Assembly (NCBI RefSeq): GCF_036002945.1 | Contig: NZ_CP108530.1 | Location: 248,001-312,000 of the forward strand | Source: Streptomyces sp. NBC_01224 | Lineage (GTDB): Bacteria > Actinomycetota > Actinomycetes > Streptomycetales > Streptomycetaceae | Direction of reading: 5' to 3' | Length of the DNA: 64,000 nt | Shown here: one piece after another, positions 37,289 through 45,306 of the stretch | Layout of the letters: the number at the start of each line of letters is the position of its first letter | Numbering within the stretch: position 1 is the stretch's first letter | Made by a program: the position numbers and the translations under genes | The notes under the pieces: model-generated | What the model saw: the letters and a program-made list of their open reading frames with translations, nothing else | Database searches by the model: none | What the model was told of the DNA's origin: nothing

Positions 37289-37768
37289 ATGGTTGATGAC
37301 TGGCGGATGGACCGGATCGGGAGTGCTCTGCGAGGCGAAAACCCCGCGGTGCTGAGGCGCTTGGACGCGGGGTTCGCGGTGATCGGCGATGTGCAGTTCC
37401 TGCCGGGTTACTCGGTCCTCCTGGTGGACGATCCCAAGGTGGAGAGGCTGTCGGACTTGCCCAAGGCCAAGCGGCTGGCCTTCCTGTCCGACATGGACCA
37501 GCTCGGAGAAGCAGTCGAGCGAGCATCCCGTCGCATGGATGCGGCATTCCGACGGGTGAATCTGGAGATCCTGGGCAACACTGACGGGTTCTTGCACGCG
37601 CACGTATGGCCACGCTTCGAGTGGGAGCCGACCGAGTTGGTGCGTATGCCGGTGTGGCTCTATCCCCGCGACAGCTGGTCCGACAAGGAGTCCGCACTCG
37701 GTCCGCAGCACGACCCGTTGCGTAAGGTGATCGGGGACGAGCTGGACCGTCTGCGCTCGGCAAACTGA
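37289..37768 (+). CDS. HIT-family nucleotide hydrolase-like protein
   Basis: The 159-residue protein has VLLVDDPKVERLSDLP, an RRVNLEILGNTDGFLHAHV block and PRFEWEPTELVRMPVWLY. HAHVWPR corresponds to the HxHxH-type triad, with Trp-Pro in place of the third-His region, as in Ap4A-hydrolase-like Streptomyces proteins. It may cleave dinucleotides or phosphoramidates. It lies between two ~105-bp direct repeats, which suggests it arrived together with a duplication. Confidence 0.7.
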   Translation: MVDDWRMDRIGSALRGENPAVLRRLDAGFAVIGDVQFLPGYSVLLVDDPKVERLSDLPKAKRLAFLSDMDQLGEAVERASRRMDAAFRRVNLEILGNTDGFLHAHVWPRFEWEPTELVRMPVWLYPRDSWSDKESALGPQHDPLRKVIGDELDRLRSAN

Positions 37769-37805
37769 CGGCGAGCAGATCATGACGCGGCCCCCTTCAG
37801 CACAC

Positions 37806-37912
37806 GGGGCAGGTGGACGTGAAGGTGCTCGACCTCGACCTCGTGGCCGCGTTCCCGAAGTGCTCGGGCAAGGATTTCAGTGAGGCCGCCGGCCCTTTCC
37901 GGACTAAGAAAG
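37806..37912 (-). repeat. Imperfect direct repeat, copy B (gene 3' end)
   Basis: The minus strand encodes LSPERAGGLTEILARALRERG, then EVEVEHLHVHLPRVLKGAAS and stop, matching copy A at 37115-37219. It has a different ending after HLPR, so the original gene was broken or duplicated at this point. Confidence 0.7.
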
Positions 37913-37951
37913 TGATCACGTGGGCTGCGGGCCCTCACTAGAGTCGCCCGC

Positions 37952-38611
37952 ATGCCTGATCTCTCCTACCTCGCCGCCGTCCGGGAGTCGTACGACACTG
38001 TCGCCTCCGACTACTTCGAACAGGTCAAGCCTCCGGCGGAGCTGGATCCGCTGTCCCGAGGGATGCTGAACGTCTTTGCAGAGGTGGTGCGAACGGCCGG
38101 CCTCGGGCCCGTCGCCGACCTGGGATGCGGGCCCGGCAAAGTCACGGCCTACCTTGCCGAGCGGCAAGTGCCTGCGTTCGGCATAGACCTATCGCCCGCC
38201 ATGGTCGAGCTGGCCCGTAGTGCCCACCCAGATCTACGTTTCAGCGTCGGCTCGATGACCTCGCTCCCGATCGAGGACGACCACCTCGGCGGCATCCTCG
38301 CGTACTACTCCACCCACCACACCCCACCGACGTTGCTGCCCGTGGTGTTCGGCGAGTTCCACCGCACTCTCGCACCAGGCGGCTGTTTGATGCTGGCCGG
38401 CCACGTAGGGGCCGACCAACATCTACGTCCCGCACAGGCATACGGCGGTCATCCGGTGTCTTACGAGTCCTATCTGCTGCCGCCTGATCGGATTGCCGAA
38501 CTCCTGAAGCAGGCCGGGCTCGTCCTCACCGCACGTCTGGTGGAGGAACCCAGCGAAGGGGCTGAGAGGACTTTCGCTACCTTTCTTGCCCATAAGCCCG
38601 AACGGCCATGA
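37952..38611 (+). CDS. SAM-dependent methyltransferase, class I
   Basis: The 219-residue protein has the motif I block VADLGCGPGKVTAYLA, motif II FGIDLSPAMVELAR, FSVGSMTSLPIEDDHLGGILA and a C-terminal region YESYLLPPDRIAELLKQAGL. It resembles small methyltransferases of the UbiE/Methyltransf_11 type. The substrate is unknown. A TAAGAAAGTG-rich spacer and copy B precede it. Its 3' end overlaps the antisense of the recombinase relic. Confidence 0.85.
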   Translation: MPDLSYLAAVRESYDTVASDYFEQVKPPAELDPLSRGMLNVFAEVVRTAGLGPVADLGCGPGKVTAYLAERQVPAFGIDLSPAMVELARSAHPDLRFSVGSMTSLPIEDDHLGGILAYYSTHHTPPTLLPVVFGEFHRTLAPGGCLMLAGHVGADQHLRPAQAYGGHPVSYESYLLPPDRIAELLKQAGLVLTARLVEEPSEGAERTFATFLAHKPERP

Positions 38612-38945
38612 GGTTCGAATCCGTCTGGGGTGGTGAAGCGGAGTCGGTGAAGACGGGCAAACCGAGGTCGACCAGCTGTGGCCGGCCGTCGGCGGGCGTC
38701 CGGCTGAGGCTGCTCAGCTTGGCGGTGGCGGCGTCGAGGCTGACCTGGAGCCCTTCGACTTCTCCGAGCCAGCCGTTGCCGCGGGCTTCGCGGATGCGTT
38801 CGCGGAGGTTCTGGATGATCTCGATGAGGCGGCCCCGTTGGCGGGGGTCGATCTGCAGGACAGGGCAGCGGATGCGTCGTGGGCCGCGGTGAACCTGGAC
38901 CCAGCCGAAGACGGAGCACGAGCACAGCGAGGCTCGCGCGATACC
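38578..38945 (-). pseudogene. C-terminal fragment of a site-specific recombinase/integrase-like protein
   Basis: The minus strand reads VFGWVQVHRGPRRIRCPVLQ, then RGRLIEIIQNLRERIREARGN, GWLGEVEGLQVSLDAATAKL and QLVDLGLPVFTD. This tail, with CPVLQIDP and GWLGEVEGL, is the type I associate with Streptomyces tyrosine recombinases of plasmids and Tn554-like elements (from memory, not searched). No catalytic region remains. The GWLGEVEGL block also occurs in the 109-residue protein at 46196-46525. Confidence 0.45.
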
Positions 38946-38948
38946 GCG

Positions 38949-40208
38949 TCACCGATGCTGCGGACGCCATTCGAAGAGCAGGATGGTCACATCGTCCCGC
39001 AGTTGGTTGCACTGGTAATCGAGGATGGCGTGGATGAGCAGCCGCAGCACCTCGGCCGGGCGCTGTCCGGCCGAGGAGGAGCGGATGATGAAGTCAGTGA
39101 ACCGGTCAAGGCCGAACTCCGCACCGTCCGCGTCGCGAGCCTCCACGACGCCGTCGGTGTAGAGCAGGACGCAATCGCCCGGTTCCAGGGTCGCCTCGTG
39201 GACTTGCCGGGCTGCCGGGGCGAGTGGACCAGCCAGGCCGATCGGCGGCTGTGGGGGGCTGTCCAGCGCCCGGGCGAGCACCCGCTCGCCACGGATCAGC
39301 AGCGGTGGGGGGTGACCGCAATTGACCCAGCGCAGCACCCCGGTCTCGGCGTCGAGCCGACACAACACACCGGTGCAGAAGTGGTCGGGCAGCCACTGGG
39401 CGAGCGCCTGGTCGACGAAGCCGACGACGTCGGCCAGGTCAGCACCGCCCCGGCGGGCGTTGCGCGCCGCCGCCATGGCGACCGAAGTGGTCAGGCCGGC
39501 GGTCAGATCGTGACCCATGGCATCGAGGATCATGGTGTGCAGGATGTTCTTGACCACCGAGTGGTCGAAGGCGTCGCCAGCGATGTCGTACGCCGGTTCC
39601 AGGACCGCGGTCGATACGCACCTGCTGCTGCCGATGGTGCAGGGTGGCAGGAAGGCCCGCAGCATCTCGGCGGGCAACCGCATGGTCGCAGTGCGGGTGC
39701 GGGCGGCGAGCCAGTCGCTGTAGGCCCGCTTGGAGGTGATCAGCATGGCGAACAGATGGGCCAGCATCCGGCTGCGGCGCATCCGCACCTTGTCGAGCGA
39801 GGCGGTCCGCACCGCCAGCACGCCCAGCCGCTCCGCACCATCGACCAGAGGCATCCAGAGGATCAAGCCGTCGTCGGCCTCGGCCACCCGCGGGGAGACC
39901 GTGCGGTACGCCCAGCCGGCCGGCGAGCGGTCCACCGGCAGCGGCTCCAAAGCCTCGTCGAGTGGGATGAGCAGCTGTTGTTGCAGGTCGACGAGGTAGA
40001 TCAACGCGGTGTCCAGGCCCAAGGCGGAGGCGCACCGGTTCGCCAAGGCGGGCAGTTCGACTGGCAGGGCAGTCTGCGCCTTGATGATCAGCTCTTCCAG
40101 CCGATTCTCGTCGACGGCGGTGTCGGGACCGGAGGACACGTGCGGTGGGTCCGACACAGGGATCACCCCTTCCGTGCCCAGTTTCACACCGATCCCGTAC
40201 TCTCTCAC
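38949..40208 (-). CDS. SpoIIE-type PP2C phosphatase with GAF-like domain
   Basis: The 419-residue protein has an N-terminal GAF-like region (about 35-160: CASALGLDTALIYLVDLQQQ). A SpoIIE phosphatase domain (about 185-415) shows YDIAGDAFDHSVV, LDAMGHDLTAGLTTSVAMAAARNARRGG, WVNCGHPPPLLIR, DCVLLYTDGVVEARD and DDVTILLFEW, with the metal-binding Asp residues present. It would dephosphorylate an anti-anti-sigma factor in a partner-switching stress pathway. The GTG at 40208 is the only good start. The 436 bp upstream (40209-40644) hold no clear gene, only a short minus-strand frame ending near 40440 (LVVSLGERYVGVHQLTVESS). Confidence 0.85.
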   Translation of the reverse strand: MREYGIGVKLGTEGVIPVSDPPHVSSGPDTAVDENRLEELIIKAQTALPVELPALANRCASALGLDTALIYLVDLQQQLLIPLDEALEPLPVDRSPAGWAYRTVSPRVAEADDGLILWMPLVDGAERLGVLAVRTASLDKVRMRRSRMLAHLFAMLITSKRAYSDWLAARTRTATMRLPAEMLRAFLPPCTIGSSRCVSTAVLEPAYDIAGDAFDHSVVKNILHTMILDAMGHDLTAGLTTSVAMAAARNARRGGADLADVVGFVDQALAQWLPDHFCTGVLCRLDAETGVLRWVNCGHPPPLLIRGERVLARALDSPPQPPIGLAGPLAPAARQVHEATLEPGDCVLLYTDGVVEARDADGAEFGLDRFTDFIIRSSSAGQRPAEVLRLLIHAILDYQCNQLRDDVTILLFEWRPQHR

Positions 40209-40644
40209 GTCAGCCCGTGGCGAGGGCGAGAGCGACGCCAGGGGCGGTCAGCTGAGCTCGGCCGGGCACATCTCATGCGCCAGCCACGTAAATCAGCCGG
40301 TCCGGTAAATCAAGATCACCGCTCTACCGCCAAAATCCAGTCCGATACTTCGCGAGGGCCAACCGGGACTCTCACCATGCCCAGCAGGCGGGCGCGCGTC
40401 TCTTGGTCTGCGGGAAGCGGCTTGCGGCGACAGCCAGCCTCATACCTCACACACCCCAACAACCGACGCAGACGACTCCACCGTCAACTGGTGCACACCC
40501 ACGTACCGCTCCCCCAGAGAGACGACCAAAGACCATCGACGCAGGGCGTTGATCTCGGCGGACAGCGGAAAGGCCCGGCCACCCAGGAGGATGGTCGGGC
40601 CGGCGCGCCGTTTTGGTTGGCGTCGAAGCCGCGAACGGCTGATG

Positions 40645-41145
40645 TCAGCGTTCGAGGCCGACGATTGGGCTCGCAGTGAGGCCATGCCCTCCGACGACGA
40701 GATCCGCCGAGTCCGACGGCTCATCAGCCGCGTCAAGGCCGACCTCGGCGGCCTGTGGCTGACCAGGATCCAGTCGATCCGGTCCAGTGTCATCCTGGCC
40801 GCGCTCACGTTGGCTGGCATCGCGTCTGCCCTGCGCGGTGATCGACTGGTTGAGTCCGTCCATCGTGCGCAGGAATGCAGCGTTCAGATCGACGTCGTAC
40901 CGGTGCGCGAGGATCAGCACGGACCACAGGCAGTCCGCGAGTTCGTGCTCCAGAGCGGCACGGCCGCCCGGCATGTCACGGGCTCCTTCCTGCGCCATGA
41001 CGATCTTCGCCAGATCGCCGACGTCCCCGACGAAGCCGAGCATGAACTCCTCACGTGTCCACGTCCGGCCGCGTTCTCTCAGGTTCAGCTCGTCGTAGAG
41101 GTCATGGATGCGCAGGGCCCGGCGCTGGAGTTCGTTGAGGTCCAT
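40645..41145 (-). CDS. MazG-like nucleotide pyrophosphohydrolase
   Basis: The first 105 of 166 residues resemble small all-alpha NTP pyrophosphohydrolases: MDLNELQRRALRIHDLYDEL, TREEFMLGFVGDVGDLAKIV and ALEHELADCLWSVLILAHRY with the acidic metal ligands. They hydrolyse (d)NTPs to monophosphates, cleaning the pool. The last 60 residues (DASQRERGQDD onwards) are unrelated in style and probably read through an insertion or deletion joint. The ATG at 41145 follows GGAAAGG. Confidence 0.72.
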   Translation of the reverse strand: MDLNELQRRALRIHDLYDELNLRERGRTWTREEFMLGFVGDVGDLAKIVMAQEGARDMPGGRAALEHELADCLWSVLILAHRYDVDLNAAFLRTMDGLNQSITAQGRRDASQRERGQDDTGPDRLDPGQPQAAEVGLDAADEPSDSADLVVGGHGLTASPIVGLER

Positions 41146-41289
41146 GCCCCAACCTTTCCCTGTCCCCCCGATGCAATCCCGATCGCACTGACCAGAGTTG
41201 CCCGTGGTCCGGGTCGGGAGCCATCCATGGTTGCGCAGGGTCGGGACGTGTACGGCCCGGATCGCTCGGGCTGGGGGCGCGGGCGCGCG

Positions 41290-41545
41290 TGTGCACTGAG
41301 CCCCAGGTTCCGTCCAGGCGCTGGGCTTTGACCGACAGCAGGAGGCGATCGTGAAGCAGCGGTATGCCCGAGCGGGCCTCAGAGTGACGGCGGCCCGCGG
41401 CAACCAGGCCGTGCGCGGGACGGATGCGGTGGACGCCGTCGACCCCATAGCGGATGACGGCGATGTCGCCCTCGATTCAGGCGATTACCCGCTCGATGGC
41501 CCGCTCGTGCGCGGCCTCGATCGCCGGCCGCGTCTACTCATCCCC
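41290..41545 (-). pseudogene. MobF/TrwC-type relaxase relic
   Basis: A minus-strand frame reads IEAAHERAIERVIA, an in-frame stop, then IEGDIAVIRYGVDGVHRIRP and GIPLLHDRLLLSVKAQRLDG, TWGSVHT. This fits the TrwC relaxase region where AHxxA and P.LHDHL...VK.QR.DG.W are conserved. In this copy the metal-binding HDH has become HDR. The stop and the missing ends make it dead; it is evidence of a former conjugation region. Confidence 0.55.
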
Positions 41546-41635
41546 CGAGCGCCCACAGCAGGTTAAGGGTCGGCTTCGGGCGGAAGACGTCAAGAGGGTT
41601 CGGGCATTCCACGGGTGAGTTCGTCGCCTGGTTGA

Positions 41636-41693
41636 GGTGGTGGGTGTCGGCGACGTCTTTACCGCGGTAAAGACGTCGCCGACACCCACCACC
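41636..41693. promoter_or_regulatory. 58-bp perfect palindrome centred on a parS-like box, family 2
   Basis: The two 29-base arms (41636-41664 and 41665-41693) are exact reverse complements with no spacer. The centre is CTTTACCGCGGTAAAG, the core also found twice inside parB. It ends about 60 bp before the parA start, a normal place for a parS site or an operator at which ParA/ParB autoregulate. It could extrude as a cruciform or act as a terminator for upstream RNA. Confidence 0.85.
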
Positions 41694-41751
41694 CACCTTT
41701 CCTAACGCGTTGTGAGACGATTCGATCTTGAACGTTAGTAAGGTGACCCGC

Positions 41752-42999
41752 ATGAGTTCTCCAGCCACTTCTGGCGACCGCGAGAAGGTCGTCTCCAAAC
41801 TGCCGGGATGGCTCCGGCAGAACCTCAAGATCAGAGCGGCACAGCACGGGGTCGAGATCCAAACCGCTGTCGAACAGGGCGTCGGGGACTGGATCACCCT
41901 CGCCGCCACACCCAGCCCCGTGGACACCTCGGGTGCCGACTCGTTCTCCACGTTTCTCCCGCCTGGGCAATGGGACACGTTCCGGGCCTGTGCCGCGGAC
42001 CGACGCCTCTCCCTCACGCAGGGACTTGCCCAGTCGGTACATCTTTGGCTGGAGAAGAACCCGGCACCCACCGCACAACGCGCCAAGCATCCGCGGCGCC
42101 GCATCACCTGCAACCAGAAGGGCGGCGTAGGGAAGACCGCCGTGGCAGCTGGCCTCGGAGAGGCGCTGGCCGAGGACCCTGATTCGCTCCATCCGGTACG
42201 GATCTCCAAGCACTTCGCCGCCCAGCTGAGCGAGACCTCGACTGAGGATCCCCTAGAGGTCGAAGACCTTCCCGGCCTCGGCCATCGCACGCTGTTGGTG
42301 GACTTCGACCCGCAGCGCCACCTCACCAAGCAGCTGGGCCAACAAGAAATCCCGATGTCCTCGGACATCGACAGTCTCAGCAAGCACATGTCAGGCGAGG
42401 CGAAGGGTGACATCCGCGACCTCATCGTGCCGATCGAAGACGACCGATACGGTGGCCGACTCGACTTGCTCCCAGGCTGCCAGGACGGCTTTCTGCTGGA
42501 TGTTGCCCTCTCGAAAGTCCGCTTCCGGGAAGCCGCCCTCGAGCGCGCGTTGGCCCCGATCGAGCCCTTCTACGACGAGATCATCGTGGACTGCCCGCCC
42601 AGCCTTGGCCTCAGCATGGATGCGGCGATCTACTACGGACGCCGCCGCGAGGATGAGGATCCTGGCAGCTCCGGCGCTCTCATCGTGGTCCAGGCCGAGG
42701 ACAGCAGCGCCGACGCCTACGACCTCCTCATCACCCAGATCGAAGATCTCCGCTCCGACATGGGCATCGAGATCGACTATCTCGGCATCGTCGTCAATCT
42801 CTACGACCCACGTCGGGGCTTCATCGCCACATCGTCGCTGGAGGCCTGGATCGGCATAAAGGATCCGAAGGTCGTCGCCGTCATCGGGGATCTGACCGAC
42901 CAACGAAAGGCCGTCAGGTTGAAACAGCCATTGCTCTCGTTCGCTCCGCGTGGGGAGCAGTCCGTCACCATGCGCGCTCTCGCCAGGGCGGTGTCATGA
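41752..42999 (+). CDS. parA: ParA-type partition ATPase
   Basis: The 415-residue protein has an N-terminal extension of about 120 residues with two ribbon-helix-like stretches (LPGWLRQNLKIRAAQHGVEI and QWDTFRACAADRRLSLTQGL). A deviant Walker A ATPase follows: CNQKGGVGKTAVAAGLGEAL, LLVDFDPQRHLTKQLGQQ, and EIIVDCPPSLGLSMDAA. It drives plasmid segregation with ParB. The ATG at 41752 follows AAGGTG. Its stop overlaps the parB start (ATGA). A 58-bp parS-like palindrome precedes it. The long N terminus may bind the operator, as in P1-type ParA. Confidence 0.93.
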   Translation: MSSPATSGDREKVVSKLPGWLRQNLKIRAAQHGVEIQTAVEQGVGDWITLAATPSPVDTSGADSFSTFLPPGQWDTFRACAADRRLSLTQGLAQSVHLWLEKNPAPTAQRAKHPRRRITCNQKGGVGKTAVAAGLGEALAEDPDSLHPVRISKHFAAQLSETSTEDPLEVEDLPGLGHRTLLVDFDPQRHLTKQLGQQEIPMSSDIDSLSKHMSGEAKGDIRDLIVPIEDDRYGGRLDLLPGCQDGFLLDVALSKVRFREAALERALAPIEPFYDEIIVDCPPSLGLSMDAAIYYGRRREDEDPGSSGALIVVQAEDSSADAYDLLITQIEDLRSDMGIEIDYLGIVVNLYDPRRGFIATSSLEAWIGIKDPKVVAVIGDLTDQRKAVRLKQPLLSFAPRGEQSVTMRALARAVS

Positions 43000-44144
43000 G
43001 CAACCGTGTAGCCGATCAGTTGGGAACAGGCGCTTCCTTCAGCAGGGCCCGCGGTGGCGTCAGCGCGCGCCGTCAGGCCGTCGCCGCGACAACCGGTGCT
43101 CCCACCACAGGCGCCCCCGACAGCCGTCTGCGGACGCTGCCACTCGGCCAGTTGGTCCCGACTCGTTTCAACCCCCGTCGCAACTTCGGTACCGAAGAGG
43201 ACCTGCGTGAGTTCGGGCTGAAGCTGAAGAAGAAGCAGCTGCAGCCAGCCGTGGCTGTCACCAGGCAGGCGTACCTTGCCCTGTGGCCGGGAGAGGCTGA
43301 CAGCGTCGGCAGCGCCGTCTACGTCATCGCCAACGGCGAGCGGCGCTACCGCGCGTCCAAGGCAGCTGGTCTGCCGACGGTGGAGGTTGTCGTCGATGAC
43401 GAGGTGGCCAAGTCACGGGCTGACTTCCTGGATGCCGTCCTCGCGGAGAACAACGACCGGGAGGATCTCGATCCGGTCGAGCGTGCCCTCGGTATCAGGA
43501 CGATGGTCGAAGAGCTCGGCGGCAAAGCCAAGGTCGCAGAGCACTACGGCAAGTCAGGCGGGTGGGTGACGCAGCAGATGTATCTGCTCGACCTGGCGCC
43601 AACGCTGCAGGAACTCGTCAGTTCCGGAGAGCTGCCTGTACGTGAGACACGAACACTGGTGAAGCTGCCGACCGATCAGCAGGTGGCAGCGTGGCAAGCC
43701 CGGTCCGCTGAGCGAGAGGAGGACAAGGCCCAGCCGAAGGCGCCGCGGAAGAAGCGGCCTGCTGGGCTCGATGCCGCGCAGCCCCCCTCGGATGCGGAAA
43801 AAGGCTTTACCGCGGTAAAGCGCACCGTCTCAGCCAACAGCAGCTTCGCTACTCCTGCCGAGCGTGAGACTGACGAGTCGGTGCGTGAGGATGCGGCGGC
43901 TGGCGCCCAGGGCTTTACCGCGGTAAAGCCCTGGGAGACTTCGATCCCCGATCCACGGTGGACTCGCTCGGATAGCGACCAGCCTGAGGTAATCCTGCCG
44001 ACGCTGGATCCGGCCGACCTCGCGGAGTTGGTCATCGCACAGATGACTCCGGACGCTCGGAAGAAGCTGACGACTCTATTGATCACGTACAACAGCTCGG
44101 AGGTCGACCAACGCGGCAAGGTCCGGGACGGCCCAGCGGCCTGA
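42996..44144 (+). CDS. parB: ParB-type partition protein with parS-like sites in its own gene
   Basis: The 382-residue protein has a ParB/Srx N-domain (VPTRFNPRRNFGTEEDLREF, LQPAVAVTRQAYLAL, VYVIANGERRYRASKAAGLP) and an HTH (DLDPVERALGIRTMVEELGG with YGKSGGWVTQQMYLLDLAP). A low-complexity linker and a C-terminal dimerisation-like segment (DLAELVIAQMTPDARKKLTTLL) follow. It binds parS and spreads, CTP-dependently in this family. Two parS-like palindromes lie in its linker-coding part, both read as GFTAVK. It overlaps parA by 4 bp and ends before a hairpin terminator. Confidence 0.93.
   Translation: MSNRVADQLGTGASFSRARGGVSARRQAVAATTGAPTTGAPDSRLRTLPLGQLVPTRFNPRRNFGTEEDLREFGLKLKKKQLQPAVAVTRQAYLALWPGEADSVGSAVYVIANGERRYRASKAAGLPTVEVVVDDEVAKSRADFLDAVLAENNDREDLDPVERALGIRTMVEELGGKAKVAEHYGKSGGWVTQQMYLLDLAPTLQELVSSGELPVRETRTLVKLPTDQQVAAWQARSAEREEDKAQPKAPRKKRPAGLDAAQPPSDAEKGFTAVKRTVSANSSFATPAERETDESVREDAAAGAQGFTAVKPWETSIPDPRWTRSDSDQPEVILPTLDPADLAELVIAQMTPDARKKLTTLLITYNSSEVDQRGKVRDGPAA
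43804..43821. repeat. parS-like palindrome inside parB, family 2, copy 2
   Basis: GCTTTACCGCGGTAAAGC is a perfect 18-bp palindrome within the parB linker region and encodes part of EKGFTAVKRT. It shares the 16-base core of the site in front of parA. Confidence 0.85.
43906..43935. repeat. parS-like palindrome inside parB, family 2, copy 3
   Basis: A 30-bp perfect palindrome (arms of 15 bases, no spacer) has the core CTTTACCGCGGTAAAG and encodes part of QGFTAVKPW. It lies 102 bp centre to centre from copy 2. Confidence 0.85.
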
Positions 44145-44160
44145 TCTCCGCGCAACGAGA

Positions 44161-44205
44161 AACGGCCCTGCACCGGGGGGTGTCCTCGGGCAGGGCCGTT
44201 CCGTG
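44161..44205 (+). terminator. Hairpin terminator after parAB
   Basis: Eleven-base arms AACGGCCCTGC (44161-44171) and GCAGGGCCGTT (44190-44200) start 16 bp after the parB stop. The loop is 18 bases and there is no T-run. Confidence 0.7.
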
Positions 44206-44236
44206 CTCCGTAATCACATGGCGCCGCCCAGGCACG

Positions 44237-44280
44237 AAAACAAAAAAGCTCTGTCTCCGGCACGTGCCGGGGACAGAGCG
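44237..44280 (-). terminator. Intrinsic terminator for the minus-strand genes
   Basis: Arms 44248-44263 and 44264-44279 pair at 15 of 16 positions. On the minus strand the stem is followed by TTTTTTG and TTTT, a strong intrinsic signal. It lies 19 bp beyond the stop of the gene at 44299 and faces the parAB terminator. Confidence 0.85.
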
Positions 44281-44298
44281 GCGGTGGAGGTTATTGGG

Positions 44299-44832
44299 TC
44301 AGGGCGCCCAGGTTGCGGGCACCGTCCCGTGGTCGGGGCTGGGGATGGTGTCCGCCGCCGGGGCGGCCGGGTGACGCATGGCGGTGATCGGGACGGCACC
44401 AGGTTCGATGGCCGGTGCCCAGACCATGCGCCAGGTGCCGTCCCACTCGCAGCCGCAGCCGCAGCCGTGGTCGGGGTGGGGATGACGTAAGAACACGCCC
44501 CGGATCAGGACGGCGCGAGGAATGCGGGGGATGAGCACCGAGGGGTCGTCACCCGGGTAGAGGTGCAGGTTCCGCCAGCCGTGGACGCGGGCCATGTACG
44601 CCGCAGCAGCGTCGATGATGTCGGCCCACTTCTGGTGTCCGAGCGTGATGAACCCGACCGGGTAGAGATGGTCCTTGTCGACATCGTCGATGCCGGTGGC
44701 GTACAGGCCGCGGCGGCCGATGAACCCGTTGTCGAGCGCGTCCTCGCTGCTGGGGATCCAGAGGCATTCGACGGGGTGCCGGCTGCCGTCGTCGGCTTCG
44801 CTGGTCTCGATCTCGTACAGGGTCGTGGTCAT
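44299..44832 (-). CDS. Hypothetical plasmid protein
   Basis: This 177-residue acidic protein is not recognised. It has MTTTLYEIETSEADDGSRHP, FIGRRGLYATGIDDVDKDHL, ITLGHQKWADIIDAAAAYMA and RHPHPDHGCGCGCEWDGTWR, with an unusual CGCGC run beside His residues that could bind metal. It is the second gene of a minus-strand pair: its ATG overlaps the stop of the 104-residue gene (ATGA). A strong terminator follows, so the operon ends here. Confidence 0.65.
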   Translation of the reverse strand: MTTTLYEIETSEADDGSRHPVECLWIPSSEDALDNGFIGRRGLYATGIDDVDKDHLYPVGFITLGHQKWADIIDAAAAYMARVHGWRNLHLYPGDDPSVLIPRIPRAVLIRGVFLRHPHPDHGCGCGCEWDGTWRMVWAPAIEPGAVPITAMRHPAAPAADTIPSPDHGTVPATWAP

Positions 44833-45143
44833 GCGGCGGTCACCCCTTCAACTGCGGCGGCCAGGAGCGCGACGGCGTCGGCCTCGTACGGATCGGTGAA
44901 CAGTTGGTGGTCGCTGACGTCGAACGGCGCCGGCCGCGCGGTGACCGTGAACCCGGGAACGACGGTGGTCGCCCGCCCCTCCAGCGCGGAGTCGAGCCGG
45001 TCGGCGTCCTGGGAGGCGTGCCGGGTCGGACTAGGGGCAGCCGGACCTGCGTTCGATGGGTAGTGGTGGGTGCAGCTTGGCGAGCTGGCCGCCGAGGAGC
45101 CGGAGCTGAGCGGCGTAGGCGGGGCAGTAGGGGCGGGGTTCAA
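44829..45143 (-). CDS. Hypothetical small plasmid protein
   Basis: This 104-residue protein has a low-complexity Pro/Ser/Ala N-terminal third and a better-ordered second half (LDSALEGRATTVVPGFTVTA, FDVSDHQLFTDPYEADAVAL, LAAAVEG). The true start may lie further inside. It is translationally coupled to the gene at 44299-44832. No family is recognised. Confidence 0.5.
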   Translation of the reverse strand: MNPAPTAPPTPLSSGSSAASSPSCTHHYPSNAGPAAPSPTRHASQDADRLDSALEGRATTVVPGFTVTARPAPFDVSDHQLFTDPYEADAVALLAAAVEGVTAA

Positions 45144-45222
45144 CGACGCTCGTTCGGGGTCGTAGTGGACGGGCTCGATGCGGCCGACGTATTGCGGGTA
45201 CAGCCGACGTCGCCTCGTTCGG

Positions 45223-45306
45223 TATTACGCCGTAATAACCGGACCCCGCCAACACCCGACCCCAATCGCGCCCCTGGCCCGCCGTCGAGTATTACGCCGT
45301 AATACT
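45223..45306. repeat. parS-like palindrome pair, family 3
   Basis: TATTACGCCGTAATA occurs at 45223-45237, and AGTATTACGCCGTAATACT at 45288-45306, both perfect palindromes about a central C, 67 bp apart. The TTAC...GTAA frame is shared with families 1 and 2 but the centre differs. Both lie in the 3' end of the 91-residue gene at 45225-45500. No matching ParB gene is seen in the window. Confidence 0.75.

Noticed and set aside
41351..41566. Plus-strand ORF before parA
   Set aside because: It lies antisense to the relaxase relic and has no coding character of its own.
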